A stretch of DNA of 64,000 nt from Stappia sp. MMSF_3263 (GCF_030733745.1 NZ_JASHIK010000018.1:1-64000); one strand, 5' to 3'. Shown: positions 26,960 through 36,310, numbered from the stretch's first letter. Notes: generated from the sequence alone by a model not told the origin. Program-made: numbers and translations.

Positions 26960-27910
26960 ATGAGACTTTGCATCGCGATCTGCACAAGGGAACGGCCGAA
27001 GCTGCTGCGGACCTGCCTCGCATCGGTGTGCGCGCAGGCTGTTCCGGACGGGATTTCGGCCGAGATCGTGGTTGTCGAGAACCACGACATGGACGTTTCG
27101 CGCCCGATCGCCCTGGACGTCGCGGCGCAAACCGGCTGGACCATCCACTACGTACTCGAGCCGGAACTCGGCATCCCCTTCGCCCGCGACCGCTGCGGCA
27201 CCTTTGCCGCCGCAGAGGGTTTCGACCGGGTTCTGTATATCGACGATGACGAGATCGCCCATCCGGGCTGGCTCACCACCATGATCGAGGCCACGCGGCA
27301 GTACCCGGCCGAGGTTCACTATGGCCGCGTCATCTACACATATCCGCCGGAAACACCGACCTGGATGGTGCCGAAGCAGGTCAACAAGCGGCCGACAGGC
27401 ACCGTGCTCGCCAAGGCGGAAGGTCACAACACACTGGTCGACACGAAGGTCTTCCGCGATCCCGACGCAGGCGGGTTCGGCCTGCATTTCGACGGATCGA
27501 TGCGCTTTACCGGTGGCAGCGACACGGATTTCTTCACCCGCGTACACGACGCGGGCGGGCGCATCGTCTGGATCGCCGAGGCCATCGTCGAAGAGCTGGT
27601 ACCGGTCAACCGCACAAGGTTTGCCTGGCAGCTCAACCGCACCTTCCGCGTCGCCGGCAACATCTCGCGCTTGCACGAGAAGCGCGCCGGCAAGCCAAAA
27701 GCCGCCCTGCGCAGCTTCCTGAAAGGGATCGGCCGTATTGCAGGCGGCCTCTTCGTACAGCTGCCGATGAGCGCTATTTTCGTGGTTTCACCGGAACGCG
27801 GCCGCCGCCAGGCATTCAAGGCGGCCAAGCAGCTCGCCTCCGGTCTTGGTTCGCTCGCCTATCTGACCGGCTATCAGCAGCAGCCCTATCGCAAGGTCGA
27901 CGGGGGATAG
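26960..27910 (+). CDS. Family 2 glycosyltransferase
   Basis: A 316 aa GT-A type transferase. The N-terminal LCIAICTRERPKLLRTCLAS and EIVVVENH strands bind the nucleotide sugar. YIDDDEIAH carries the metal-binding Asp cluster (about 93-100). GGSDTDFFTRVHDAGG matches the ED-type catalytic region of GT2 enzymes. A C-terminal hydrophobic patch could contact the membrane. It follows the fucosyltransferase on the same strand, so both probably act on one glycan. Sugar and acceptor are unknown. Confidence 0.82.
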   Translation: MRLCIAICTRERPKLLRTCLASVCAQAVPDGISAEIVVVENHDMDVSRPIALDVAAQTGWTIHYVLEPELGIPFARDRCGTFAAAEGFDRVLYIDDDEIAHPGWLTTMIEATRQYPAEVHYGRVIYTYPPETPTWMVPKQVNKRPTGTVLAKAEGHNTLVDTKVFRDPDAGGFGLHFDGSMRFTGGSDTDFFTRVHDAGGRIVWIAEAIVEELVPVNRTRFAWQLNRTFRVAGNISRLHEKRAGKPKAALRSFLKGIGRIAGGLFVQLPMSAIFVVSPERGRRQAFKAAKQLASGLGSLAYLTGYQQQPYRKVDGG

Positions 27911-27954
27911 GCGCAAGCGCCGACTCGCACCCCCAACCGAACGTCGTCCTGCAC

Positions 27955-28347
27955 CTAGTCCTCGTTGCGGCTGTTGTCCGGACGGTCGTGCTCGTAGCGC
28001 CGCTCAAGCGGAAACGGCGGCAGCCAGGCTTCACGGCGCACGGTCCACAACTCATACGTTGGCGCGAACTGGTCCGGCGCGTCCAGTGCCCCAAGGTTCA
28101 CCTCGACCTCATCGCCGCTGCGGCCAAAGACCGTCGAGCCACAGTCCGGACAGAAGAAGCGCCCCCGGTAGTCCTTTGTCTCGCCGTGGATCTCGACCGC
28201 ATCCCGGGGAAAGATCGCGGAGGCGTGAAAGGGGGCGCCGTGATGCTTGCGACAGTCGAGACAATGACACACACCGACCCGGTAAGGTCGGCCCGAGGCG
28301 ACGAGCCTCAACTGGCCACAAAGGCATCCGCCCGTGGTCTGGTCCAT
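27955..28347 (-). CDS. GFA family zinc-binding protein
   Basis: A 130 aa protein of the glutathione-dependent formaldehyde-activating (GFA/CENP-V) fold. Zinc ligands are visible as CLCG (residues 8-11), CHCLDC (27-32) and FCPDCGS (about 65-71). Most members have no proven formaldehyde activity, so the function is open. It is the last gene of a minus-strand run that includes the M48 lipoprotein 87 bases upstream. Confidence 0.83.
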   Translation of the reverse strand: MDQTTGGCLCGQLRLVASGRPYRVGVCHCLDCRKHHGAPFHASAIFPRDAVEIHGETKDYRGRFFCPDCGSTVFGRSGDEVEVNLGALDAPDQFAPTYELWTVRREAWLPPFPLERRYEHDRPDNSRNED

Positions 28348-28434
28348 TTTCCAGCCTCCTTCTGAAAGGTTCGGGCCGCCGCCCCTGCATCCTGCGACAA
28401 ACGGGGTGTCACGGTGGCGAGAGTGTCGGGGGCG

Positions 28435-29871
28435 CTAATCCACCACCAGCTTCAACGGCGTGCCGGCCGGAATGACCTGGCCCGACGGGGTCTGATTGAG
28501 GATCGAAAAGAGCTCCAGCCGGCGGGCCGGCTCGACGCCGCTCATACCCACGGCAAGCCGTTCGGGCGTGTCGCCCTCATCGGCGCGGATCACCTTGATG
28601 CGCAACGGCCGCAGCCGCGCGATCTCCGTCGGCGTCAGCTGCCGGAAACTCTGCACCGTCGCCTCATAGTCGCGAGTGAACTCGGCGCCACCGGCGCGCG
28701 AGGCGAAAATGAAGCGATAGCCCGTGCGCCCGATGCGCACGACAGCGATGCGGAACGACCAGCCATCGGTAAAGGCCGAGGCGGTGACGGCGGCGAGGCC
28801 GTTGACCGTTTCCTCGCGGACGCTGTCCGCGATCAGACCGTTGATCCAGCCGCTGGTCATGTAGGCACGCAGAGACGCGAAGTCGGTCAGGTCCGCCCCG
28901 TCGAAGCGCAGAGCGGTGCCGTTGGGATTGCTGGCAAGCACGGCCTCGGGCGAGTTCTCAAGCACGAAGCCCGGAGGCGCGGTGAAACTGATGCCCAGCG
29001 CCTTGTGCAGGAACGACCGGCCACGGATATAGCCTTCCAGCGGATCGTCGCCATAGAGCATGCCATCGATCTTGGTGAGATACGCGTCCCGGTCGCGCTC
29101 GCCAAGGCCCGGTGCGCCGGCCTGGCGCGCGGCGCGCACGGCCGTCTGGACCCGTTCGGGCGTGGTGGGATGCGACGACAGGAAGTCCGGCGCGCCCTTG
29201 GCCGCCCCTTGCGCACTCTGATAGGCCGCGAACTGGCCCATCGTATTGAGAAAACGGGCGGCGGCGAACGGGTCGTAGCGTGCGCGCGACAGCGTGCGCA
29301 CACCGACCGCATCGGCCTCCAGCTCCTGGATCTGCGAGAAGCGGGCAAAGGAGAGCTGCGAGGAAATGATCGCCGCGCGCGCCTGGTCGGGGTCCCGCAC
29401 CACATTGCCAAGCACCCGTCCGGCAAGCTCCGTCGCTTCGGCGCGCTGTTGGCGCTTGATCGCGTGGCTTGCCGTGACATGCGCCATCTCATGCGCCAGG
29501 ACGGCGGCAACTTCGGATGTATCGGTCGCCAGCGCCAGAAGGCCGCGCGTCACGTAGAGATAACCGCCGGGAAGGGCGAAGGCATTCACGGCCGGCGAGT
29601 TCAGGATGGTGATGCGATAGGTCTGCGAGGGATCGTCCGAGGCCTCGACGAGCCGGCCGACCACCTGCGCAACGGCACGCTCCGCGCCGCGATCCTCGTA
29701 AACGCCGCCATAGGTCGCAACGACACGCGGATGCTCCCGCGCGCCAAGATCGGACGAAAGCCCCGGCCTCAGGCTGCCGGGCGCCGGCGTTCCGATCTCG
29801 ATTGGCGAGGAGCCGGAAAACTGGCAGGCGGACAGGAGGACAAGCGCCATCGTGGCGGCAAGCGCCCGCAT
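28435..29871 (-). CDS. M48 family metalloprotease lipoprotein (BepA/LoiP-like)
   Basis: Zinc protease, 478 aa, attached to a membrane as a lipoprotein. The lipobox LLSAC puts the lipidated cysteine at residue 16. The zinc site is HEMAH (H127, E128, H131) with the third ligand E185 in ELEAD, as in M48 enzymes; LSSHPTTPERV is also family-typical. The C-terminal third (about 280-478) is a further domain seen in alphaproteobacterial members, ending in a LysM-like segment. I chose 29871 because AGGAGG lies 6 bases upstream, while upstream in-frame ATGs at 29892 and 29934 would spoil the signal. Envelope protein quality control is the likely job. Confidence 0.87.
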   Translation of the reverse strand: MRALAATMALVLLSACQFSGSSPIEIGTPAPGSLRPGLSSDLGAREHPRVVATYGGVYEDRGAERAVAQVVGRLVEASDDPSQTYRITILNSPAVNAFALPGGYLYVTRGLLALATDTSEVAAVLAHEMAHVTASHAIKRQQRAEATELAGRVLGNVVRDPDQARAAIISSQLSFARFSQIQELEADAVGVRTLSRARYDPFAAARFLNTMGQFAAYQSAQGAAKGAPDFLSSHPTTPERVQTAVRAARQAGAPGLGERDRDAYLTKIDGMLYGDDPLEGYIRGRSFLHKALGISFTAPPGFVLENSPEAVLASNPNGTALRFDGADLTDFASLRAYMTSGWINGLIADSVREETVNGLAAVTASAFTDGWSFRIAVVRIGRTGYRFIFASRAGGAEFTRDYEATVQSFRQLTPTEIARLRPLRIKVIRADEGDTPERLAVGMSGVEPARRLELFSILNQTPSGQVIPAGTPLKLVVD

Positions 29872-29930
29872 GCCGCGCCTCCTCCAAATCATGCCTTGCC
29901 CTGCAATCCGGACCGTTGACGGAAGTCTGC

Positions 29931-30803
29931 TCACCGGCGCGTGCCATCCTTGTCGAGCCGCTCGATCTGCGCGGGGTGGAAGAGCTTCATGCTCGGCCCG
30001 CCCGACAACTCGACGACCCCCCGCACGCGAATAGCTGCCCCGTCCAGGGAGGCCACGTCAAGCCCGGCGGCCGAGAATGCCGCCTTTTGATCGGTCGGCA
30101 CCGTCACCGTGAAGTCGCGGCTCCAGCGATGACCGAAATTGAGATAGAGCGTGGAACGGGTTTCCCCGATCGACAGGACCCGCCCAGAAACCAGAGTGAA
30201 GCGGCCGGCGCGCGCGGTCAGCGCCTGCGGCCGATGGGCGGACCACACCCGCTCGCGCGCCCACAGGCCGATCCGGCGTGCTCGCGCCCGCGCCTCCAGC
30301 ACGAAAAGGTCACGCAGGCACTCCGTATTGGCAAGGCGCGGCGAGACGATGGCGGCGCCGCGCCCAACCAAGTCCCGGGCCAGCCAGTGCCCCGCGGCGT
30401 CGACCAGATGTCCTTCGTGACGGCGCCAACGATCCGGGCCGCGTGCAAGGCCGGTGAACCGAAGTTCCACGGGCAGGGCCGGTGCCGCCATCGCCTCGCC
30501 CGCCACCAGATCCGCCTGCCGGTAAAGCCGGCCATCGCCGGCGCGCACCGTCGCCGGATCGTCCGCCTCCACCGCAAGCGGCGTCTCGAGTTGCCGCCCC
30601 GGCAATGTACCGACATCGCAGCCTGAGGGCAGGGCCCCTTGCGTCTCGGCGACAGCCGCGTGCGGAACGGCGCCGATCAGGAATGCCATCGCGACGACAA
30701 CGCGCAGTGCGCCGGCGCGCGCGAACGCGTCGGGGAACGGGGAGGACTCGTCATCGAACCGGTGCGGCATCATGTCCGGGCGGAAGGTCGGGAAACGCGG
30801 CAA
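29931..30803 (-). CDS. Secreted SNase-like (degenerate nuclease fold) protein
   Basis: A 290 aa protein with a long N-terminal region and hydrophobic signal segment ending near AVAETQG (about 34-53). It resembles the staphylococcal nuclease-like family: ARDLVGRGAAIVSPRL and FVLEARARARRIGLW are the conserved helix regions. The usual catalytic Asp-Gly-Asp-Thr and Arg residues are not visible, so nuclease activity is doubtful. The C-terminal 90 residues form a further beta-rich OB-like segment. It lies 59 bases upstream of the M48 lipoprotein on the same strand. A true start further inside, such as 30773, cannot be excluded. Confidence 0.65.
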   Translation of the reverse strand: MPRFPTFRPDMMPHRFDDESSPFPDAFARAGALRVVVAMAFLIGAVPHAAVAETQGALPSGCDVGTLPGRQLETPLAVEADDPATVRAGDGRLYRQADLVAGEAMAAPALPVELRFTGLARGPDRWRRHEGHLVDAAGHWLARDLVGRGAAIVSPRLANTECLRDLFVLEARARARRIGLWARERVWSAHRPQALTARAGRFTLVSGRVLSIGETRSTLYLNFGHRWSRDFTVTVPTDQKAAFSAAGLDVASLDGAAIRVRGVVELSGGPSMKLFHPAQIERLDKDGTRR

Positions 30804-30848
30804 ACCGCCATCATTACGAAAATGGTGGCGGGAAGATGTCGCCCGACC

Positions 30849-32174
30849 TCAGGCGGCAAGCACATCGTCGAGCGCGCCCGAGAGCTTGTCGACGATTTCC
30901 GCCACCTGGTCGTCCGAGATGATGAAGGGCGGGGCCAGCAGGACATGGTCGCCAGAGCGCCCGTCGATCGTACCACCCATCGGATAGCAGACGAGGCCAC
31001 GCTGGAACGCCGCCTTCTTGAACAGCGCATGAAGCCGGCGCTCCGGCGAGAAGGGCGCTTTCGTTTCCCGGTCCTCCACCAGCTCGAGCCCGAGGAACAG
31101 GCCACGCCCGCGAATGTCGCCGACATGCGGATGCTGGCCGAAACGCTCGACAAGCGCGGATTTCAGCACCTCGCCCATGGTCTTCGAACGATCGACCAGA
31201 CCCCGTCCGGTCAGCGCGGTCACGACAGCGAGACCGGCGGCGGCGGCGGCCGGGTGGCCGATATAGGTGTGACCATGCTGGAAAAAACCGGAGCCGGTCT
31301 CGATCGCCGAATAAATACGGCCACTGACGAGCATCGCCCCGATCGGCTGGTAGCCTGCGCCCAGTCCCTTGGCGATGCACAGGATATCCGGCGCGACACC
31401 GTCCGCCTCGCAGGCGAAGAGATGACCGGTGCGACCCATGCCGCACATCACCTCGTCCAGGATGAGCAGCACACCGTACCGGTCGCAGATCTCGCGGATG
31501 CGGGCGAAATAGCCTTTGACGGCGGGAACCGCTCCGAGCGTCGCGCCGACGACCGGCTCGGCGATGAAGGCAGCAACCGTCTCCGGTCCCTGCGCCAGGA
31601 TCTCCGTCTCCAGTTCGTCGGCAACGCGGCGGCCGTATTCTTCCTCGCTCTCGTCCTCGTCCTGGTCGCGATAAGCGTAGCAGGGGGCGATATGCGACAT
31701 GTCGACCAGAAGCGGGGCGAAGGGTTCGCGCCGCCACATGTTGCCGCCGGCCGACAGCGCGCCGAGCGTGTTGCCGTGATAGCTCTGGCGGCGTGCGATG
31801 ATGCGCGCGCGCGCCGGCTCGCCGTTTTCTATATGGAACTGGCGGGCGAGCTTGATCGCCGCTTCCGTCGCCTCCGACCCCCCGGACACGAGATAAACCC
31901 GCTCCAGGCCCTTCGGCGCATGGGCGATCAGCAGATCGGCAAGATCTTCCGCCGGTCCGCTCGTGAAGAACCCGGTATGGGCAAAGGCGATCGCATCGAG
32001 CTGCGCCTTCACCGCATCGGTGACGGCCCTGTCGGAATGGCCGAGGCAGGAGACAGCCGCCCCGCCGGAGGCATCGAGGTAGCGTTTGCCCGTCTCGTCG
32101 ATGATGTAGCAACCGTCGCCGGCGACCGCGCGCGGAGGTCGCATGGCGGTGTGGCGGGGAAAGATGTGGGACAT
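30849..32174 (-). CDS. Class III PLP-dependent aminotransferase
   Basis: A 441 aa fold-type I aminotransferase. The PLP lysine is K269 in CIAKGLGAG. The LILDEVMCGMGRTG segment includes the Asp (D240) that contacts the pyridine nitrogen. SGGSEATEAAIKLAR and SYHGNTLGAL bind phosphate, and GHTYIGHP is typical of omega-amino acid or aspartate-aminotransferase-family members. The substrate is not readable. A LysE-type amino acid exporter lies 39 bases upstream on the same strand. Confidence 0.87.
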   Translation of the reverse strand: MSHIFPRHTAMRPPRAVAGDGCYIIDETGKRYLDASGGAAVSCLGHSDRAVTDAVKAQLDAIAFAHTGFFTSGPAEDLADLLIAHAPKGLERVYLVSGGSEATEAAIKLARQFHIENGEPARARIIARRQSYHGNTLGALSAGGNMWRREPFAPLLVDMSHIAPCYAYRDQDEDESEEEYGRRVADELETEILAQGPETVAAFIAEPVVGATLGAVPAVKGYFARIREICDRYGVLLILDEVMCGMGRTGHLFACEADGVAPDILCIAKGLGAGYQPIGAMLVSGRIYSAIETGSGFFQHGHTYIGHPAAAAAGLAVVTALTGRGLVDRSKTMGEVLKSALVERFGQHPHVGDIRGRGLFLGLELVEDRETKAPFSPERRLHALFKKAAFQRGLVCYPMGGTIDGRSGDHVLLAPPFIISDDQVAEIVDKLSGALDDVLAA

Positions 32175-32213
32175 GATGATTTCACCAGGATGAGATGCGG
32201 AGCGGGCAGGGCG

Positions 32214-32858
32214 TCAGGCGCGGCTGGCAAACAGGATCTTGACCGCGAACCCGCCGATGATGCCGGCGAAAAGCCAGTCGATCATCCGCATGATACGTGG
32301 TGACCGGCGCAGCGACCGCGCAAAGCCCTCCGCCATCAGCACCATCGCGGCACAGAAGGGCAGCGAGAAAGCGACCATGTAGAGACCCAGAAAGACCAGC
32401 TTGCCAGCCGCATCCGGGTCGCCCGCAGTGACGAACTGCGGCAGGAAGGTCAGGAAGAACAGAATGATCTTCGGGTTGAGCAAGTTGACCAGAAGACCGG
32501 CCGCGAAAACCCGTGACAGCGGTTTTTGAACCGCGCCGCGTTCCGGCGAAACACTCAAGGCCGAGCCGTGCCGCAGGCTCTGGAAGGCAAGCCAGAGAAG
32601 ATAAAGGGCGCCGACGATCTTCACCACGAAGAAGGCCTCCGCCGAGGCCGCAATCAGCGCCGAAAGACCGAAGGCCGCCAGCATCGTGTGGATCACGTTG
32701 CCGGCGGCGGCACCGGCCATCGAGGCCATGCCGGCGGCCCGGCCCTGCGACAACGAGCGGCCGACAAACAGCGTCATGTCCGGCCCGGGCGTCAGGACCA
32801 GGACAAGGCAGGCAAGTGTGAAGGCGGCAAGCGTCGCAATATCGGGAAGAAAGATCAT
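32214..32858 (-). CDS. LysE/RhtB family amino acid exporter
   Basis: A 214 aa membrane protein with about six hydrophobic helices. The N-terminus contains the family signature LVLTPGPDMTLFVGRSLSQG, then AGNVIHTMLAAFGLS and NLLNPKIILFFLTFLPQF. The family exports amino acids such as lysine, threonine or homoserine lactone. It sits between an isomerase gene and an aminotransferase gene on the same strand. The start at 32858 gives the expected short cytoplasmic N-terminus, though the ribosome site is weak. Confidence 0.87.
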   Translation of the reverse strand: MIFLPDIATLAAFTLACLVLVLTPGPDMTLFVGRSLSQGRAAGMASMAGAAAGNVIHTMLAAFGLSALIAASAEAFFVVKIVGALYLLWLAFQSLRHGSALSVSPERGAVQKPLSRVFAAGLLVNLLNPKIILFFLTFLPQFVTAGDPDAAGKLVFLGLYMVAFSLPFCAAMVLMAEGFARSLRRSPRIMRMIDWLFAGIIGGFAVKILFASRA

Positions 32859-32913
32859 GGCGGGAAGGCTCTCGGCAATGTCGGGCAGATCGCATCCGGT
32901 ACGCAGCGGGGGC

Positions 32914-33528
32914 TCATGATACCACGGTTGCCAGCGCGTGGTCGACGGCGCTCTCCAGGCGATCATTGCCCCAGAAAAGCTCGCCATCGGCACAGGTGAA
33001 ACTCGGCGCGCCAAAGATCCCAAGCGCTTGCGCCTCGTCGACAGAGTTCCTTGTCCGGCTCTTGGCCTTCTCCGTCCTTGCCTCTGCCAGAACCTTTTCG
33101 GGCTCCGCACCGCATTCGCGCAGGATCCGGGCAAGGACGGCCTCGTCATCGATACGCTGGCCATCATCGAACTGCGCCAGGTATACCTCGCGGGAGAACG
33201 CCGCGACCGCACCGCCCGAACCGGCAAGCACGCCCGCCACGCGCGCGGCAAGCAGGCCGTTCTGGGGAAAGGGGTCGGGCCGAGCAAAAGGCAGGCCCTG
33301 CGCCCGTGCAAGCCGCTCGATGTCGCGCCACATATAATGGCCCTTGGCCGGGTACAGGCTGAACGGCGACGTGTGCCAGCCGGCTTTCGCGAAGATCGGC
33401 CCAAGCAGGAACGGACGCCAGACGACGTCCACCCCGCGCTCCTGCGCCAATGTTTCGATCCGCATCGCGGAGAGATAGCTGTAGGTCGAGGCGAATTCGT
33501 ACCAGAACTGCAGAACCGGGTGGCTCAC
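32914..33528 (-). CDS. 2-hydroxychromene-2-carboxylate isomerase-like protein (DsbA fold)
   Basis: A 204 aa DsbA-like, GST kappa-related protein. The thioredoxin-fold start VLQFWYEFASTYSYLS lacks the CxxC of disulfide oxidases and has a serine region instead, as in HCCA isomerases, which use glutathione. WRPFLLGPIF, GIFGAPSFTC with the cis-proline loop, and LFWGNDRLE follow. HCCA isomerase acts in naphthalene breakdown, but no other degradation gene is present, so the true substrate is probably different. It is divergent from the PAP2 gene. Confidence 0.82.
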   Translation of the reverse strand: MSHPVLQFWYEFASTYSYLSAMRIETLAQERGVDVVWRPFLLGPIFAKAGWHTSPFSLYPAKGHYMWRDIERLARAQGLPFARPDPFPQNGLLAARVAGVLAGSGGAVAAFSREVYLAQFDDGQRIDDEAVLARILRECGAEPEKVLAEARTEKAKSRTRNSVDEAQALGIFGAPSFTCADGELFWGNDRLESAVDHALATVVS

Positions 33529-33638
33529 GGCTGTCTCCTGGATGTTGCGTCATCTGGCCGGCAGGAGCTGCCCTTGGAAGGGGCGGGGGACACGGTTATA
33601 ACCCGAAACCTGCAGAAACCAGGAGCCAGCAGCAAGAC

Positions 33639-34496
33639 GTGACCCACCACAAAGATCCCGCAAGCGGCGAGACAGGTTCGCGGTTCATACGGCGACTGCG
33701 CCGTGCCGAGAATGGTCCGCTGGCGATCGCATGCCTTGCCTATCTCGCGGTGATATCCGTCTTTTTTACCGTTTTTCCGGGTATCGACCTTGCCGCGACG
33801 AGCCTGTTTCACCGCGCAGGCGAGGGCTTTCCGCTGGCATCGCAGCCGTTTTTCATGCGGTTGCGTGAACTCGGACCCTTTCTGGTGAAGCTGATCGCGG
33901 GCAGCTGCGTGGCGGTGCTGCTGTTCGCCTTCCTGACCGGCCGCATCCCGGACGGTTTGCGGCTGCGTACGCCACTCTTCCTCCTGTCGACACTGGCGAT
34001 CGGCCCCGGCCTGGTGGTCAACGCGCTGTTCAAGAACAATTGGGGACGGCCGCGACCGAACGCCGTCGACGTTTTCGGGGGCGACGCGCCCTATGTGTCC
34101 GTCTGGCGCATCACCGATCACTGCGACACGAACTGTTCCTTCGTCTCCGGCGAGGCGTCGTCGAGCTTCTGGCTGGTGTCGCTTGCCTTCATCGCACCCG
34201 TGGCCTGGCGCAAGGCTGTGCTCGTCGCGGTGCTGCCTCTGATCTTCGCTCTTTCCGCCAACCGGGTCGCATTTGGCGGGCATTTCCTGTCGGACACGCT
34301 GATGGCCTGGGGTTTGACCCTGCTTGTCATCCTCGCCGTTCATCGTCTCCTCTACTGCACGGACCTGGTGGAGCGCCAGGCACCGGCCTGGCGTACCGCC
34401 TTCCTGCGAAAAGGCGCCGGTCTGCGCCATGCCGTTGCCGCTTCATGCGAGGCCGGCAGCCGGGTCCTGCACCGCTTCCTCGAGACCATGCGCTGA
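33639..34496 (+). CDS. PAP2 family phosphatase (LpxE/LpxF-like)
   Basis: Membrane phosphatase, 285 aa, with about six helices. The three PAP2 motifs are KNNWGRPRP (132-140), CSFVSGEAS (166-174) and NRVAFGGHFLSD (208-219, with R209, catalytic H215 and D219). Motif 2 has SGEAS in place of the usual PSGHS, a variant I recall from LpxF-like lipid A phosphatases. It could therefore act on lipid A, undecaprenyl-PP or phosphatidylglycerophosphate. The start is the GTG at 33639 with AGGAG 13 bases upstream, which is rather far. No lipid A gene is adjacent. Confidence 0.8.
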   Translation: MTHHKDPASGETGSRFIRRLRRAENGPLAIACLAYLAVISVFFTVFPGIDLAATSLFHRAGEGFPLASQPFFMRLRELGPFLVKLIAGSCVAVLLFAFLTGRIPDGLRLRTPLFLLSTLAIGPGLVVNALFKNNWGRPRPNAVDVFGGDAPYVSVWRITDHCDTNCSFVSGEASSSFWLVSLAFIAPVAWRKAVLVAVLPLIFALSANRVAFGGHFLSDTLMAWGLTLLVILAVHRLLYCTDLVERQAPAWRTAFLRKGAGLRHAVAASCEAGSRVLHRFLETMR

Positions 34497-34722
34497 GGAA
34501 GATGCGCCAGATCAGGCGCGAGCGAACCATGATCCCGCCGCGAAGTCCTGCCAACAAAGGGCACGCGGGCGGCTTTCTCGGCCGCAAGGCCATGTCCGGG
34601 GTGGAAAACCACTGCCGCTTGGGCGTTAGATGCTGTTGGCGGGATACTGGAACCGAATCACCCGGGTGCTCCCGTCTTTTCGACCTGCGCCGCTGGCGGG
34701 CGCGACGAGACCGACGGGAGCG

Positions 34723-35424
34723 ATGAGCGCGCAAGACGACCAGCATGCAACGGAACCGGTCATGACCACCGACGGGTCGCGGGAACGTTCCAAGGACACG
34801 CCAGCCAGGCCGGCGCGCCGCCCGATGGGCAGCGTCCTGCTGGTCATCGGGCTGCTAGCCGCGGTTGCCGGGATCGGCTTCTACGCCGGAAGCTTCCTGC
34901 GCTTCGCCACATCCGTGACCGGGCTGGAAACCAATGACACGGCAAGCGCCGACGCGATCGTCGTTCTCACGGGCGGCAGCGAGCGTGTGAAGCATGCGCT
35001 CGAACTCCTCGGCTCGGGCCGCGGACAGCGCCTGCTGATTTCCGGTGTACATCCCGAAACGACCCCGCAGCAGATCGTCAGCAGTACGGCAAGCGACCTG
35101 ACGCTCTTCGACTGCTGCGTCGATCTCGACCGCAATGCCAGCAACACATTGCAGAACGCCTCGGAAACGGCGAAATGGGCCCGCCGCAACGGCTTCGACC
35201 GGCTGCTTGTCGTGACCAGCGCCTATCACATGCCCCGCGCGCTGCTCGAGCTGCATTCCGTGATGGACGGGATCGCCCTCGTGCCAGTGCCGGTGCAGAC
35301 GGCGGACCTGGAGTTCGACAGGTGGTATACCGACCCCCGAACGACCCTGCTTCTGGCCCGGGAGCATATCAAGTATATGCTTGCCTGGCTTCGCATCGCG
35401 ATGATGGGCGAACCGCAGCCCTGA
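34723..35424 (+). CDS. YdcF family (DUF218) membrane-anchored protein
   Basis: A 233 aa protein with one membrane helix (about 48-68) and a DUF218/YdcF domain. ADAIVVLTGGSERVKHALEL starts the fold, LLISG follows, and NASNTLQNASETAKWARRNG plus VVTSAYHMPRALLE are characteristic. Related ElyC/YdcF proteins affect the cell envelope. It is followed about 100 bases later by plsC, a common pairing in this group. Starts at 34723 and 34762 are both possible. Confidence 0.82.
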   Translation: MSAQDDQHATEPVMTTDGSRERSKDTPARPARRPMGSVLLVIGLLAAVAGIGFYAGSFLRFATSVTGLETNDTASADAIVVLTGGSERVKHALELLGSGRGQRLLISGVHPETTPQQIVSSTASDLTLFDCCVDLDRNASNTLQNASETAKWARRNGFDRLLVVTSAYHMPRALLELHSVMDGIALVPVPVQTADLEFDRWYTDPRTTLLLAREHIKYMLAWLRIAMMGEPQP

Positions 35425-35527
35425 GCAGTCGCGCGACCCGACGCGTCGGGTTTCGTCCGATGCACGCCTTCTCACCCGACCCGGAAGCTCCGGGCCACAA
35501 TGCCAACATCCATCCGGCTCGAGACCG

Positions 35528-36310
35528 ATGCTCCTAGTCCGTTCGCTGCTTTTCCAGGGCCTCTTCTACCTGTCGACGCTGGTCTTGATGATCGGCGGGC
35601 TGCCTGTGTTCATACTGCCCCGTCGTCTCGGTTGGCCGCTGGTGCCGTTCTGGGCCCGGGTCAATCTGTTCCTGCTGCGCTGGATCGTCGGCGTGCGCGT
35701 CGAGTATCGCGGCCTCGACAACATCCCCAAGGGAGGCTGCATCGTCGCGGCCAAGCACCAGTCGGTCTGGGAGACATTCGCCCTTCTGCCGCTGTTCACC
35801 TCGCCAACCTACGTGCTCAAGCGCGAATTGCGCTACATCCCGATCTTCGGCTGGTACACCGCCAAGTTCCGGCAGATCCCGGTTGACCGCGGCAAACGGT
35901 CGCTGGCGCTTGCCGCAATGACGGAAAAGGCCCGCCAGGCCGTCACCGAAGGCCGGCAGATCCTGATATTTCCGGAAGGTACGCGAAAAGGTGCCGGCGA
36001 AGCGCCGAACTACAAATACGGCGTCTCGCATCTCTACCGCTCGCTCGCGGCTCCCGTCCTGCCCGTGGCGCTCAATGCCGGCGTCTACTGGCCGCGGCGG
36101 GGATGGATCCTGCAGCCAGGCACCGTGATCGTCGAATTCCTGCCGCCAATCCAGCCGGGTCTCGACATCGACGTGTTCCACAACAGGCTCGTTGCCGAGA
36201 TCGAGACCGCATCGGACGGGCTTTTGCGCGAGGCCGCCGCCGCCCACCCCAGGGCCCCGGCAGTGCAGCGGGCCCGGCAACGCTGGAGCGCTCGAGGCAT
36301 GACCCTCTAG
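35528..36310 (+). CDS. plsC: 1-acyl-sn-glycerol-3-phosphate acyltransferase
   Basis: Adds the second acyl chain to lysophosphatidic acid at the membrane; 260 aa. The N-terminal hydrophobic hairpin lies at about 8-55. The catalytic motif reads KHQSVWE (H77 with E82), an H-x4-E form also common in other proteobacterial PlsC proteins instead of H-x4-D. FPEGTR is at 148-153, and PVLPVALNAG follows. No other acyltransferase is in the window. Confidence 0.9.
   Translation: MLLVRSLLFQGLFYLSTLVLMIGGLPVFILPRRLGWPLVPFWARVNLFLLRWIVGVRVEYRGLDNIPKGGCIVAAKHQSVWETFALLPLFTSPTYVLKRELRYIPIFGWYTAKFRQIPVDRGKRSLALAAMTEKARQAVTEGRQILIFPEGTRKGAGEAPNYKYGVSHLYRSLAAPVLPVALNAGVYWPRRGWILQPGTVIVEFLPPIQPGLDIDVFHNRLVAEIETASDGLLREAAAAHPRAPAVQRARQRWSARGMTL

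Noticed and set aside
35528-36310. Broken acyltransferase motif (H-x4-E)
   Set aside because: The Glu variant occurs in other functional proteobacterial PlsC proteins, so it is not a defect.
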